The notes below the pieces were generated by a model that saw only the letters and a program-made list of their open reading frames with translations, did no database searches and was not told the DNA's origin. From NCBI RefSeq assembly GCF_001562415.1, contig NZ_LOEE01000028.1, forward strand, positions 210,137 to 274,136: a DNA stretch of 64,000 nucleotides, read 5' to 3'. This stretch comes from Thermotalea metallivorans (GTDB taxonomy: Bacteria; Bacillota; Clostridia; Peptostreptococcales; Thermotaleaceae). Positions 26,838-34,337 of the stretch are shown one piece after another. Numbering within the stretch: the stretch's first letter is position 1; each line of letters opens with the position of its first letter. Both the position numbers and the translations under genes were made by a program.

Positions 26838-27305
26838 ATGACGGATATCATAAAATTTTTATCGGATGAGATTATGGTAATTTTGATTGCGGCCATGCCT
26901 GTGGTGGAGTTAAGGGGGGCCATACCCTTTGGGGTATCCCTGGGAATGCACCCTCTCCATGCCATGGTTTTGGGTTTAATCGGCAGTACTTTGCCGGTGC
27001 CTTTTTTATTGCTGTTTTTGAAGCCTGTTTTTCGGGAGATGAGAAAAATTTCTTTTTTTAGGAAGCTGGTGGAGTGGGTGACCCGCCGGACCATGAAAAA
27101 GGCAAAAAATATTCGAAAATACAGTGCCTACGGGCTCCTCATTTTTGTGGCCGTTCCCCTGCCTTCCACGGGGGTATGGACAGGATCTATTGCGGCGGCC
27201 CTCTTGGATATGCGCTTTCAACCTGCATTTTTGGCTATTTTTGGGGGGAATTGCATTGCGGCACTCATCATGATGATCCTAAGCCATGCAGCTTTTGGAT
27301 TCTAA
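26838..27305 (+). CDS. Small multidrug export protein family (COG2426) membrane protein
   Basis: Membrane protein of 155 aa with four to five hydrophobic segments. Family hallmarks are AAMPVVELRGAIPFG near the N-terminus and FVAVPLPSTGVWTGS in the middle. A distant relative of DedA-like proteins; transport substrate is not established despite the name. AGAAGGAG precedes the ATG by about 10 nt. Confidence 0.85.
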   Translation: MTDIIKFLSDEIMVILIAAMPVVELRGAIPFGVSLGMHPLHAMVLGLIGSTLPVPFLLLFLKPVFREMRKISFFRKLVEWVTRRTMKKAKNIRKYSAYGLLIFVAVPLPSTGVWTGSIAAALLDMRFQPAFLAIFGGNCIAALIMMILSHAAFGF

Positions 27306-27307
27306 TG

Positions 27308-27337
27308 AGCTGCCAGTTACCAGCTGCCAGTTACCAG
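27308..27337. repeat. Short intergenic repeat, copy 1 (tandem 14-mer)
   Basis: AGCTGCCAGTTACC twice in tandem. The same sequence recurs in inverse orientation at 29630-29654 upstream of metK. Confidence 0.7.
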
Positions 27338-27410
27338 TTCACGTAAGCTGATGGCTGATAGCCGATAGCCAATGGCGAGTGTTAATAATCTACAAGACAG
27401 GAGACAGAAT

Positions 27411-28301
27411 ATGAAGCAAAAGAAAAGCCTATTCATTTTTATCATTATCATTGTTGCCCTCTGGATAACGGCTTGCGGGACAATGGAAGAGCTTGGGGGA
27501 AATGTTCCTGCGGGCATGGATCAAAAAAATAGGCGGGAGGTACTGGAGGTCCACTTTATTGATGTGGGACAAGGAGATGCCATTTTGATCAAAACCCCCA
27601 AGGGGGAAGCCGTGCTGATCGATGCAGGAGGAAATGATGATGAAGAGAGGGTTGTGAAATATCTGCAAGATCAAGGAGTTTCTTCTCTCCAGGCAGTCAT
27701 CGGCACCCATCCCCATGAGGATCATATAGGAGGATTGGATCGGGTCATCCGGCAATTGGAAGTGGAGAAAATCTACATGCCCAAGGTGGTCCATCCCACA
27801 AAAACCTTTGAAGATGTGCTGGATGCTGTGGAACAGAAAGGGCTGAAGATTACCCCGGTCTTTGGAGGGAAAAGCCTGATGCTGGAAGGAGTCCAAGGGG
27901 TTTTTCTGGGGCCCCTTTCAGAAGAATATGAGGAATTGAACAACTACAGCGCCGTATTAAGACTTCAGTATGGGGATGCCGTATTTCTCTTTACGGGAGA
28001 TGCGGAGGCCCTTTCCGAGGAGGAAATGCTGACAAGCCATTCCCCTGCCTTATTGAAGGCCCATGTCCTCAAGATAGGACATCATGGCAGCAGCAGCTCT
28101 ACTTCCGATGGATTTTTAGAAGCCGTGTCCCCGGCGTATGGAGTGATTCTCTGCGGACGGGGAAATTCTTACGGTCATCCCCATCGGGAGACGCTGAAAA
28201 AATTGACGGATAGGGGAATTGAAATCCTCAGGACGGATCGCCACGGCACCATTGTGATGGAAAGCGACGGGCAGAAGATAGAAGTATTCAAGGGGGAATA
28301 G
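27411..28301 (+). CDS. Lipoprotein with ComEC-like metallo-beta-lactamase domain
   Basis: Protein of 296 aa. The signal ends in lipobox ITAC, so it is predicted to be lipid-anchored outside the membrane. The MBL domain shows HFIDVGQGDAIL, the zinc motif THPHEDHIGG, NNYSAVLRLQYG, FTGDAE and KIGHHGSS. This is the hydrolase part of ComEC as a free-standing protein; it probably cleaves nucleic acid or a phosphodiester. The ATG at 27411 has AGGAGA upstream; a frame-compatible start 39 nt earlier lies in repeat DNA. A DUF3006 gene follows 3 nt later. Confidence 0.88.
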   Translation: MKQKKSLFIFIIIIVALWITACGTMEELGGNVPAGMDQKNRREVLEVHFIDVGQGDAILIKTPKGEAVLIDAGGNDDEERVVKYLQDQGVSSLQAVIGTHPHEDHIGGLDRVIRQLEVEKIYMPKVVHPTKTFEDVLDAVEQKGLKITPVFGGKSLMLEGVQGVFLGPLSEEYEELNNYSAVLRLQYGDAVFLFTGDAEALSEEEMLTSHSPALLKAHVLKIGHHGSSSSTSDGFLEAVSPAYGVILCGRGNSYGHPHRETLKKLTDRGIEILRTDRHGTIVMESDGQKIEVFKGE

Positions 28302-28304
28302 GGC

Positions 28305-28505
28305 ATGTTTGTATTGGACCGTATCGAGGGAGAATGGGCAGTCATCGAGGGGGATAAGGGAATGTTTCAACTGCCGAAGACCTTGTTGCCCCAAGATGCC
28401 CGGGAAGGAGATATACTGGAAATCCATATTATTATTGACGGGGAACAAGGGAAAGCTAGAAAAGAAAGACTGGAAGAAAGGGCAAAGGGATTGTGGGAGG
28501 AATGA
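28305..28505 (+). CDS. DUF3006 domain protein
   Basis: Small protein of 66 aa, DRIEGEWAVIEGDKGMFQLPK then a basic tail. DUF3006 genes commonly follow ComEC-like MBL genes, as here with a 3-nt gap. Probably a small beta-barrel; function unknown. Confidence 0.8.
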   Translation: MFVLDRIEGEWAVIEGDKGMFQLPKTLLPQDAREGDILEIHIIIDGEQGKARKERLEERAKGLWEE

Positions 28506-28511
28506 GGAAAA

Positions 28512-28919
28512 ATGCATCTATCGGAGGAATGCAAAAAGAAAATAGTAGATTTTTTAAGGGAAAAATTTAAGCCAAAATTTATTTATCTTTTTGGTTCCTT
28601 TGCCAAGGGAGAGGGTCGGGAAGACAGCGATATTGATTTGGCTATCTATACCGATGAGGTGATCGGTCCATACGATCTTTTTCTAGCTGCCAATCTTCTT
28701 TCTTTTGAAGTGAAGAGGGACGTCCAAATTGTACACCTAAAGGATACCACCACTGTATTTGCTGCTCAGATTGTTGGAACAAGAGAGGTTTTGTACTGTG
28801 AGGATGAACAGCAAATGGCTTATTATAATATTAGAGCATTGAAAGACTATGCAAAACTGAATGAGGAAAGAAAGATGATATTGGATGCCATTGAAAGGGA
28901 TGGGAAAATATATGGTTAA
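28512..28919 (+). CDS. mntA: MntA-type nucleotidyltransferase antitoxin
   Basis: Protein of 135 aa with GSFAKGEGREDSDIDLAI and the third acidic residue in DVQIVHL, a complete minimal nucleotidyltransferase. In characterised pairs it AMPylates the HepT toxin near its active site. It overlaps the HepT gene by 8 nt. The ATG has GGAGGAATGAGG upstream. Confidence 0.88.
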   Translation: MHLSEECKKKIVDFLREKFKPKFIYLFGSFAKGEGREDSDIDLAIYTDEVIGPYDLFLAANLLSFEVKRDVQIVHLKDTTTVFAAQIVGTREVLYCEDEQQMAYYNIRALKDYAKLNEERKMILDAIERDGKIYG

Positions 28920-29319
28920 AGATGTTTTATATAATAAAATGAGCATTATCGAAAGATGTATGATGCGGGTTAGAGAAGTTTATGATGAAAATCCTGATAA
29001 TTTAAAGGATTATACAAAACAGGATTCCATTGTTCTGAATATCCAGAGGGCTGTGGAAGCAACGATTGATATTGCCATGTATATTGTTTCCGATAGAAAA
29101 CTCGGCATTCCTCAAAACAGCAGAGATGCTTTTGAAGTGTTGAATCATCATAAGATTATCGATGATGCGCTATTGGAAAAGATAAAAAAGATGATAGGAT
29201 TTAGAAATATCGCTGTCCACAACTATGAAAAGCTGAACTTGGCTATTTTGCAAAAAGTAATAGAAAATCATTTGGAAGACTTTGAAATTTTTTTAGATAG
29301 GATTTATAAGATGCAATAG
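28912..29319 (+). CDS. hepT: HepT-like HEPN-domain toxin (DUF86)
   Basis: Helical protein of 135 aa beginning MVKDVLYNK. It carries the HEPN RNase motif RNIAVHNY (R-x4-H-x-Y) near residue 101. The ATG lies within the last codons of mntA, giving an 8-nt overlap, so translation is coupled. Predicted RNase toxin neutralised by MntA. An in-frame ATG 27 nt earlier is less likely because it would lie deeper in mntA. Confidence 0.88.
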   Translation: MVKDVLYNKMSIIERCMMRVREVYDENPDNLKDYTKQDSIVLNIQRAVEATIDIAMYIVSDRKLGIPQNSRDAFEVLNHHKIIDDALLEKIKKMIGFRNIAVHNYEKLNLAILQKVIENHLEDFEIFLDRIYKMQ

Positions 29320-29358
29320 CTTATAGAGGAAAAATCTATTTTTTTCGCAAAAAAACTG

Positions 29359-29387
29359 TTGACATTTATTGATATTCATGTTAGTAT
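29359..29387 (+). promoter_or_regulatory. metK promoter
   Basis: TTGACA, 17-nt spacer, TAGTAT; it starts the SAM riboswitch leader about 30 nt downstream. Confidence 0.75.
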
Positions 29388-29414
29388 TTTTTCTGTTGAA
29401 TTGAATAGAAATCT

Positions 29415-29524
29415 TGATGCCTTATCAAGAGCGGTGGAGGGAATAGGCCCAAGGAAACCCGGCAACCGGTAGCAATACACGGTGCTAAATCCTACAGATC
29501 ACGTAATCTGAAAGATGAGGACAA
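29415..29524 (+). ncRNA. SAM-I riboswitch (S-box) controlling metK
   Basis: Contains the conserved S-box pieces CTTATCAAGAGCGGTGGAGG, GGCCCAAGGAAACCCGGCAACC and GGTGCTAAATCCTACAGA, followed by GAAAGATGAGG. A terminator hairpin follows at 29534-29564. SAM binding should favour the terminator and shut off metK. Confidence 0.95.
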
Positions 29525-29533
29525 TTTGGTAAC

Positions 29534-29564
29534 AAACCTCTTCTTGTGATGAAGAGGTTTTTTT
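29534..29564 (+). terminator. Riboswitch expression-platform terminator
   Basis: Ten-base stem AAACCTCTTC/GAAGAGGTTT, 7-nt loop, then a T-run. The rest of the leader to 29748 contains only a short repeat and the metK ribosome site. Confidence 0.9.
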
Positions 29565-29629
29565 ATATGAATCTAGGGTAGAATATAAATTGGAAGTCAG
29601 CAACATCATCCATTGATTAGGGACAATCG

Positions 29630-29654
29630 ACTGGCAGCTGGTAACTGGCAGCTG
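29630..29654. repeat. Short intergenic repeat, copy 2 (inverse)
   Basis: Reverse complement of the 27308 repeat with about 24 of 25 positions matching, between riboswitch and metK. A shorter piece, TTGGCAGCTG, also occurs near 34194. Confidence 0.65.
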
Positions 29655-29748
29655 AAAAACGACGGCGCTAACTCACCAAAGTATGCATTTGTTCAAAGAT
29701 AAATTTATCATATACAAAAAATATAGGGGAAAAAGAGGAGGTATACAA

Positions 29749-30939
29749 ATGACAAGAAGATTGTTCACATCAGAATCAGTAACAGAAGGACATCCGGATA
29801 AGATTTGCGACCAAATTTCAGATGCCATCTTAGATGCTATTTTTGCAGAAGACCCGGAGGCCCGCGTAGCAGCCGAAACATCGGTGACGACAGGGCTTGT
29901 ACTGGTAGCCGGAGAAATTACGACAAAGTGCTATGTGGATATACCGAAGATTGTGAGAAGAACCATTGAAGAGATTGGCTATACCAGAGCCAAGTACGGT
30001 TTTGATGCCGATACTTGCGCCGTGCTGACAGCCATCGATGAACAGTCTCCGGATATTGCCATGGGTGTTAACGAAGCTTTAGAGCACAAAAAAGGTGAAA
30101 TGGGCGATGACATTGAGGCCATCGGTGCAGGAGACCAGGGAATCATGTTTGGCTTTGCATGCAATGAAACGCCGGAATTAATGCCCCTGCCTATATCTCT
30201 AGCCCACAGGCTGGCGAGAAGATTGGCAGAGGTAAGAAAAAACGGCACCCTGGAGTATTTGCGACCCGATGGAAAGACACAGGTAACCATTGAATATGTA
30301 GATGACAAGCCTGTACGTGTAGACACCATTGTAATTTCTACACAGCATAGTCCGGAAGTAAGCCATGCCCAAATCGAAAGAGATGTCATTGAGCATGTCA
30401 TCCGGAAGGTTGTACCGGCCCATTTATTGGACGACAAAACAAAGTATTATATCAACCCGACGGGCAGATTTGTCATTGGAGGACCTCAAGGAGATGCCGG
30501 CCTAACAGGCAGAAAGATCATCGTGGATACATACGGTGGTTATGCAAGACATGGCGGTGGTGCATTCTCCGGGAAAGACCCCACAAAGGTTGACCGTTCA
30601 GCGGCTTATGCAGCAAGATATGTTGCCAAGAATATTGTGGCGGCAGGACTTGCCGATAAGTGTGAGATTGAGCTTGCCTATGCCATTGGTGTGGCAAGGC
30701 CTGTGTCGATTTTGGTAGAAACCTTCGGAACAGGGAAAGTAAGCGAAGAAAAGCTGGTGGAGCTTGTAAAGAAGCACTTTGACTTAAGACCGGCAGCCAT
30801 CATTCGAGATCTGAATCTGAGAAGACCTATCTACAGACAGGTGGCAGCCTATGGCCACTTTGGAAGAACCGATCTGGATTTGCCGTGGGAAAAGACAGAC
30901 AAGGCAGAAATCTTAAGAAAAGAAGCCCTTGGAGAATAG
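29749..30939 (+). CDS. metK: S-adenosylmethionine synthetase
   Basis: Makes SAM from methionine and ATP. The 396 aa have the expected length and motifs: [47 protein letters not shown] and [16 protein letters not shown]. The ATG at 29749 has AGAGGAGGT upstream; the frame is open 22 codons further but without a start context. Controlled by the upstream S-box. Confidence 0.97.
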   Translation: MTRRLFTSESVTEGHPDKICDQISDAILDAIFAEDPEARVAAETSVTTGLVLVAGEITTKCYVDIPKIVRRTIEEIGYTRAKYGFDADTCAVLTAIDEQSPDIAMGVNEALEHKKGEMGDDIEAIGAGDQGIMFGFACNETPELMPLPISLAHRLARRLAEVRKNGTLEYLRPDGKTQVTIEYVDDKPVRVDTIVISTQHSPEVSHAQIERDVIEHVIRKVVPAHLLDDKTKYYINPTGRFVIGGPQGDAGLTGRKIIVDTYGGYARHGGGAFSGKDPTKVDRSAAYAARYVAKNIVAAGLADKCEIELAYAIGVARPVSILVETFGTGKVSEEKLVELVKKHFDLRPAAIIRDLNLRRPIYRQVAAYGHFGRTDLDLPWEKTDKAEILRKEALGE

Positions 30940-30942
30940 TTT

Positions 30943-30973
30943 GCAAAAACCCCGAAGATGTCGGGGTTTTTGC
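30943..30973 (+). terminator. metK terminator
   Basis: Thirteen-base perfect stem GCAAAAACCCCGA/TCGGGGTTTTTGC, loop AGATG, with T-run within the right arm. Confidence 0.9.
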
Positions 30974-30977
30974 ATGT

Positions 30978-31118
30978 AGACAAACCCTTGAGATTTGGCT
31001 TCCTGCTCAGACCTGCGCCGCTTTTCTGAATAAAAGAATTAAGGAAAAAAGCGGCTTGCTGATTCGCGACGAAGCCTGAATCTCAAGGGTTCCCAAGTAT
31101 TTCATTGCTTTATCTTCA
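30978..31118. repeat. Dispersed 140-bp imperfect palindrome, copy 2
   Basis: Inverse copy of 19415-19554. Outer arms AACCCTTGAGATTT/AATCTCAAGGGTT and perfect inner arms CCGCTTTT/AAAAGCGG allow a long hairpin. It lies directly after the metK terminator. Confidence 0.85.
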
Positions 31119-31180
31119 GTCTGAAACCCTGATGACGATGTCGGGGTTTTCTGTTACCTATGTACAGGAAGATGCATAGG

Positions 31181-31558
31181 ATGAAAAAAAGGGGTATCTG
31201 GATGGGACGACAAATATGGATGCAATGGTTGCTTTGGGTGTTTTTTTTATATGGCATCTTGGAATTTGTGAAGAAGTTCTTGTATCGATACCAATGGCAC
31301 AGAGAGAAGGTGCCCAGGCGAATCACCCTAGTGGTGAAAGACGGAGAAGGCTATATAGAAGGTTTGTTGAGAATTGTCCATGGCCATGGATTTGCGGTGG
31401 ATGTATTGGATGATCATTCCCAAGATGCCACGAAGGAAATTGTGCAGAGGTTATCGGATGAGTTGGAAAACATTTATCTGATTGAGGGGAACTTTCAAAA
31501 AGTGGCAGGGGACCTTTCCGACAGTGCACTCCCTGCAGAAATGGGAGTGAAAAAATGA
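31181..31558 (+). CDS. Small membrane protein with truncated GT2-like segment
   Basis: About 125 aa. One membrane helix (WMQWLLWVFFLYGILEFV) is followed by RRITLVVKDGEGYIEGLLRIV and VDVLDDHSQDATKEIV, which resemble the first beta-alpha-beta unit and nucleotide-binding acidic motif of family 2 glycosyltransferases. The acceptor half is absent. Either ATG 31181 or 31202 may be used; both have purine-rich sites. It may be a small regulatory or structural protein rather than an enzyme. Confidence 0.6.
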   Translation: MKKRGIWMGRQIWMQWLLWVFFLYGILEFVKKFLYRYQWHREKVPRRITLVVKDGEGYIEGLLRIVHGHGFAVDVLDDHSQDATKEIVQRLSDELENIYLIEGNFQKVAGDLSDSALPAEMGVKK

Positions 31559-31630
31559 AAAAGGCATGTATCCACATTCTGCATAGATACAGGAAAAAGC
31601 GTTGGAGGTTGTGCAATACAAAGAGAAGGT

Positions 31631-31664
31631 CGACTTACGAATAAGTCGGCTTTTTCTTTTTTTG
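31631..31664 (+). terminator. Rho-independent terminator
   Basis: Stem CGACTTA/TAAGTCG, loop CGAA, then GCTTTTTCTTTTTTTG. Confidence 0.85.
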
Positions 31665-31742
31665 TCTATGGCATCTACAATGGAGCTATACCATGGTATG
31701 CAATGAGAGGACCGGTCCTCCTGGAATCAAGGAGGAAGATCT

Positions 31743-32306
31743 ATGGACTACGAGATGAAGGAATTGGTTGCCTGCTGCAAGGAGGGGCATCTCAAGGCAA
31801 AGGAGGAAATTCTGAGGAGATTGACGCCTCTGGTTCTTGCTTCCATCAGGCGATATTATTTTGGGACGGAAGATCCGGAGGATTTGCTTCAGGAAGGATA
31901 CTTGAAAATATTGATGGAAACGGAGCGTTTTGACGGGGAGAGGGGGGTGCCCTTTTTAGGATATATGAAGCAGCAGTTGAAATTCTTTTACATGGATTTA
32001 GGAAGGCAAAAAAGGCAGGATATTTCCCTGGATGCCTACGTGGATCATGGAGAAGAAAGAATAAGACTTTTGGATCTGCTGCCTGCTGACGACACGGCGG
32101 TGGAGGAGAAGATCCTGCAGAGGGAAATCTCCCACAGCCTGGGGCAAGCTTTGAAAAAGCTCACCCATAAGCAAAAAAGGATCATCGGGTTGCATTTTAT
32201 CCAAGGAATAAAACTGGCAAGGATTGCCCAGGATTTGGGGGTCCACTATCAGACGGTTGTAAAAGTAAAGGATGCGGCCATCAGAAAACTAAGGGGGCTG
32301 CTGTAG
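31743..32306 (+). CDS. Sigma-70 family RNA polymerase sigma factor
   Basis: Protein of 187 aa. Region 2 includes EDLLQEGYLKILMETERFDGE and the core-binding helix. Region 4 ends in LARIAQDLGVHYQTVVKVKDAA, a helix-turn-helix. No region 1 or 3 and no anti-sigma gene next to it. GGAGGAAG precedes the ATG. It is followed 75 nt later by DUF1659 and DUF2922 genes, an arrangement I associate with several Firmicutes. The regulon is unknown. Confidence 0.85.
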   Translation: MDYEMKELVACCKEGHLKAKEEILRRLTPLVLASIRRYYFGTEDPEDLLQEGYLKILMETERFDGERGVPFLGYMKQQLKFFYMDLGRQKRQDISLDAYVDHGEERIRLLDLLPADDTAVEEKILQREISHSLGQALKKLTHKQKRIIGLHFIQGIKLARIAQDLGVHYQTVVKVKDAAIRKLRGLL

Positions 32307-32381
32307 AAAAATTTATTTTGGGGGAGGATACTAATTTTTTGGAGAAATCCCCATCTATATCTATGAAGGGAGGTGACAGAT

Positions 32382-32606
32382 ATGCCAATCCAAGTGATGC
32401 CCGGTCTTTCAAGACTTAGAATCACATACAGCAAGGGGGTGGACGGAAACGGAAGGGAAATCATGGGGACAAAAACCTATGCCAACGTAAAACCTGAAGC
32501 TTCCGATGAGGATGTTTATGCGGTAGCCAGTGCCTTTGCAGGCCTGCAGAAGTATCCCGTGACAAGCATCGGAAGGGTGGATGAGAAGAAAATCATTCAA
32601 GGATAA
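32382..32606 (+). CDS. DUF1659 family small protein
   Basis: 74 aa with LRITYSKGVDGNGREIMGTKTYANV and a helical tail, the DUF1659 pattern. The ATG at 32382 follows GGGAGGTGACAG; an ORF-compatible start 9 nt earlier is inside that site. It pairs with the next gene; function unknown. Confidence 0.82.
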   Translation: MPIQVMPGLSRLRITYSKGVDGNGREIMGTKTYANVKPEASDEDVYAVASAFAGLQKYPVTSIGRVDEKKIIQG

Positions 32607-32649
32607 TGGCTGATTTTATGGAGAGTTGAAGGAAAGGGGGGAGAAAGGG

Positions 32650-32868
32650 ATGGCGGAGAAACGGTTGGAAATGATTTTTAAGAATCAACTGGGAACGACG
32701 ACAAAAATTACGGTGGATGATGTGCGAGACAACATTACAGGGGCTGACGTACAGGCTGCCATGGAGCTTGTGATCAATAAAAATATCTTTCGCACAAATA
32801 GTGGGGAATTGGTAGAAATCGAGTCAGCCAGAATCGTTGCTACCGATGTGACAGAGATAATTGCTTAA
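32650..32868 (+). CDS. DUF2922 family small protein
   Basis: 72 aa starting MAEKRLEMIFKNQLGTTTKI and containing a VDDVRDNITGADVQAAMELV core, typical of DUF2922. The ATG is 5-10 nt after GGGGGGAGAAAGG; an earlier in-frame ATG overlaps the previous site. Last gene before a terminator. Expected small beta-alpha fold; function unknown. Confidence 0.82.
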   Translation: MAEKRLEMIFKNQLGTTTKITVDDVRDNITGADVQAAMELVINKNIFRTNSGELVEIESARIVATDVTEIIA

Positions 32869-32874
32869 CCAAAG

Positions 32875-32911
32875 GCCCGGGCATCATCCCGGGCTCATTT
32901 TTCTTTTTTAT
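32875..32911 (+). terminator. Terminator of the DUF1659-DUF2922 operon
   Basis: Stem GCCCGGG/CCCGGGC, loop CATCAT, then TCATTTTTCTTTTTT. Confidence 0.9.
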
Positions 32912-32923
32912 GCATATGATGTA

Positions 32924-32953
32924 TTGCCAAAAATGGCAGGGACAAGTTATAAT
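32924..32953 (+). promoter_or_regulatory. Promoter of the ComK-like gene
   Basis: TTGCCA, 18-nt spacer, TATAAT, 38 nt before the ATG. Confidence 0.75.
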
Positions 32954-32960
32954 AAAGATA

Positions 32961-32976
32961 TCGAACTTACGTTCGA
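32961..32976. promoter_or_regulatory. LexA (SOS) box at the ComK-like promoter
   Basis: Perfect palindrome TCGAAC-TTAC-GTTCGA. It contains GAAC-N4-GTTC, the core of the Gram-positive LexA/DinR operator, and covers the expected transcription start just after the -10. LexA binding here would repress the gene. Confidence 0.7.
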
Positions 32977-32990
32977 GATGAGGTGAGGGA

Positions 32991-33623
32991 ATGGAAAAAC
33001 TGGATGAGCTGATTCAAAAAGGAATTTATGCATTGCTTCCTGCTTACGTACCCGCCGAAGGCAATGCTACAAAGATCATTACGGCCGACGGAAATGCTTA
33101 TATAGACAGCAGAGTTGTGAAAACAGTCCTCAAAGCATTATGCAGGTATTATGCGGTACACGTGGAGCATTGCAGGGAAAAGTATGGAAAATTGATTCAC
33201 CAGCGACTTCGTGTACCCCTTCCGATACATCGAGATTTGCTTCTGATTCCCATGAAGGTAAGAAAACCGATGTTTCGTAAGGACGGGGCCTGCGGATATA
33301 TCAATTTATACGCCATTGACAAAATAAAGGAAAAAGGAGATCACAGCATCTTTGTTTTAAAGAACGGAATGGAAGTGGAATGTTTGCAGCGGTTAAGGAC
33401 TGTCCATCAGCACATCAATCATGCCAGATTGGTTGAAAGACATGCCTTTTTCCATGGGGACGGGGAGGAAGGCCATGGGGCCGCGGAAGGGTGGTGGGAA
33501 GCCTATGATACACCGGCTACCAAGGGGGATATTGTCCTGCTGAAAAAGGAAATTGTTGAACTGGTGCGGGTATTGAAGAAAACCGTAGGGACAAAGAAAG
33601 ACGAATCCTATAAAAAAGAATAA
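32991..33623 (+). CDS. ComK-like transcription factor (candidate)
   Basis: Protein of 210 aa. By eye it follows B. subtilis ComK through its centre. TKIITADGNAYIDSRVV matches the N-terminal KII/YV pattern. LRVPLPIHRDLLLIPMKVRKP and then ACGYINLYAIDKI match the PPI..IFLFP...RPQCGWI..HV segment. VLKNGMEVECLQRLRTVHQHI matches the FSNGKTMELP...FENQ segment. The C-terminus is different, a long basic helix. In Bacilli ComK activates DNA-uptake genes. The call rests on remembered alignment and could be a distant relative with another role. Controlled by a LexA-type site. Confidence 0.58.
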   Translation: MEKLDELIQKGIYALLPAYVPAEGNATKIITADGNAYIDSRVVKTVLKALCRYYAVHVEHCREKYGKLIHQRLRVPLPIHRDLLLIPMKVRKPMFRKDGACGYINLYAIDKIKEKGDHSIFVLKNGMEVECLQRLRTVHQHINHARLVERHAFFHGDGEEGHGAAEGWWEAYDTPATKGDIVLLKKEIVELVRVLKKTVGTKKDESYKKE

Positions 33624-33625
33624 AG

Positions 33626-33644
33626 GCCCGGGAAAAGACCGGGC
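33626..33644. terminator. Hairpin between convergent genes
   Basis: Stem GCCCGG/CCGGGC between the ComK-like stop and the yaaR stop. No clear T-run on either strand, so efficiency is doubtful. Confidence 0.45.
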
Positions 33645-34099
33645 TACATGAACAGATCAATGAGCAGGCCGCGAATATCATCGATTTTTTTCAGCACCTT
33701 GATGTTGTCCTTTTCATTTTTCAAAAACTCCCGGGTCAAATTCTCCAACTCTTTGTTGACTTCCTTTACAATGGAAAAGATTCTGTGCCTGCCCCGGCGA
33801 TCCAGAAAACTTTCCTTGGAGAATTGATAGGTATTGCGTACGGCGAGATCAAGGAAATTTTGTACAAGCTTTTTATATTGCAGCAAATCTCCCAGATAAA
33901 GCTTATGGTTGAACTTTTCCGCCTGTTCGTCGATGGCAGCAAGAAGATGGGTGAGTTTTTCCTGGACAGATTGTCCCTTTAGCTGCTTTAGGCGTACTTC
34001 AAAAGTATCGGCAGTGTCTCTTTCCATTTTTATAGGATCTCTAGGCAGGGTTCTTCCCAAAAGGTTTTGCTTATGGATGTCCGTAACCTTTATGCTCAT
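33644..34099 (-). CDS. yaaR: YaaR family protein (DUF327)
   Basis: Helical protein of 151 aa. Recognisable DUF327 traits are HLLAAIDEQAEKFNHKLYLG and LVQNFLDLAVRNTYQFSKES in the middle and a FSIVKEVNKELENL segment. The ATG at 34099 follows GGGAGAG; an in-frame ATG 15 nt earlier has a poorer spacing. Function unknown; convergent to the ComK-like gene. Confidence 0.85.
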   Translation of the reverse strand: MSIKVTDIHKQNLLGRTLPRDPIKMERDTADTFEVRLKQLKGQSVQEKLTHLLAAIDEQAEKFNHKLYLGDLLQYKKLVQNFLDLAVRNTYQFSKESFLDRRGRHRIFSIVKEVNKELENLTREFLKNEKDNIKVLKKIDDIRGLLIDLFM

Positions 34100-34337
34100 A
34101 AATTTCTCTCCCAATCATCATAGATTCTACAGTTGAAAGTTGCAAATTGAAAGCCCAAACGATTTGTCATAAGTCATCCATCATTGATAACCAATTGGCA
34201 GCTGTGAGAAAGTGAAAAGCGCAGATGCATTTTTCCATGATATACTTATATCTTATAATATATTTCGGCAGATTGGCGGAAAAAATAAAGATTTTTTTAT
34301 GATATAATGATAAATATCGAAACATCAGGAGGAAGCG

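Noticed and set aside
31555..31644. Basic 29-codon frame overlapping the stop of the GT2-like gene by ATGA
   Set aside because: No family resemblance, and its stop lies within the terminator stem; no support as a real gene beyond the overlap.
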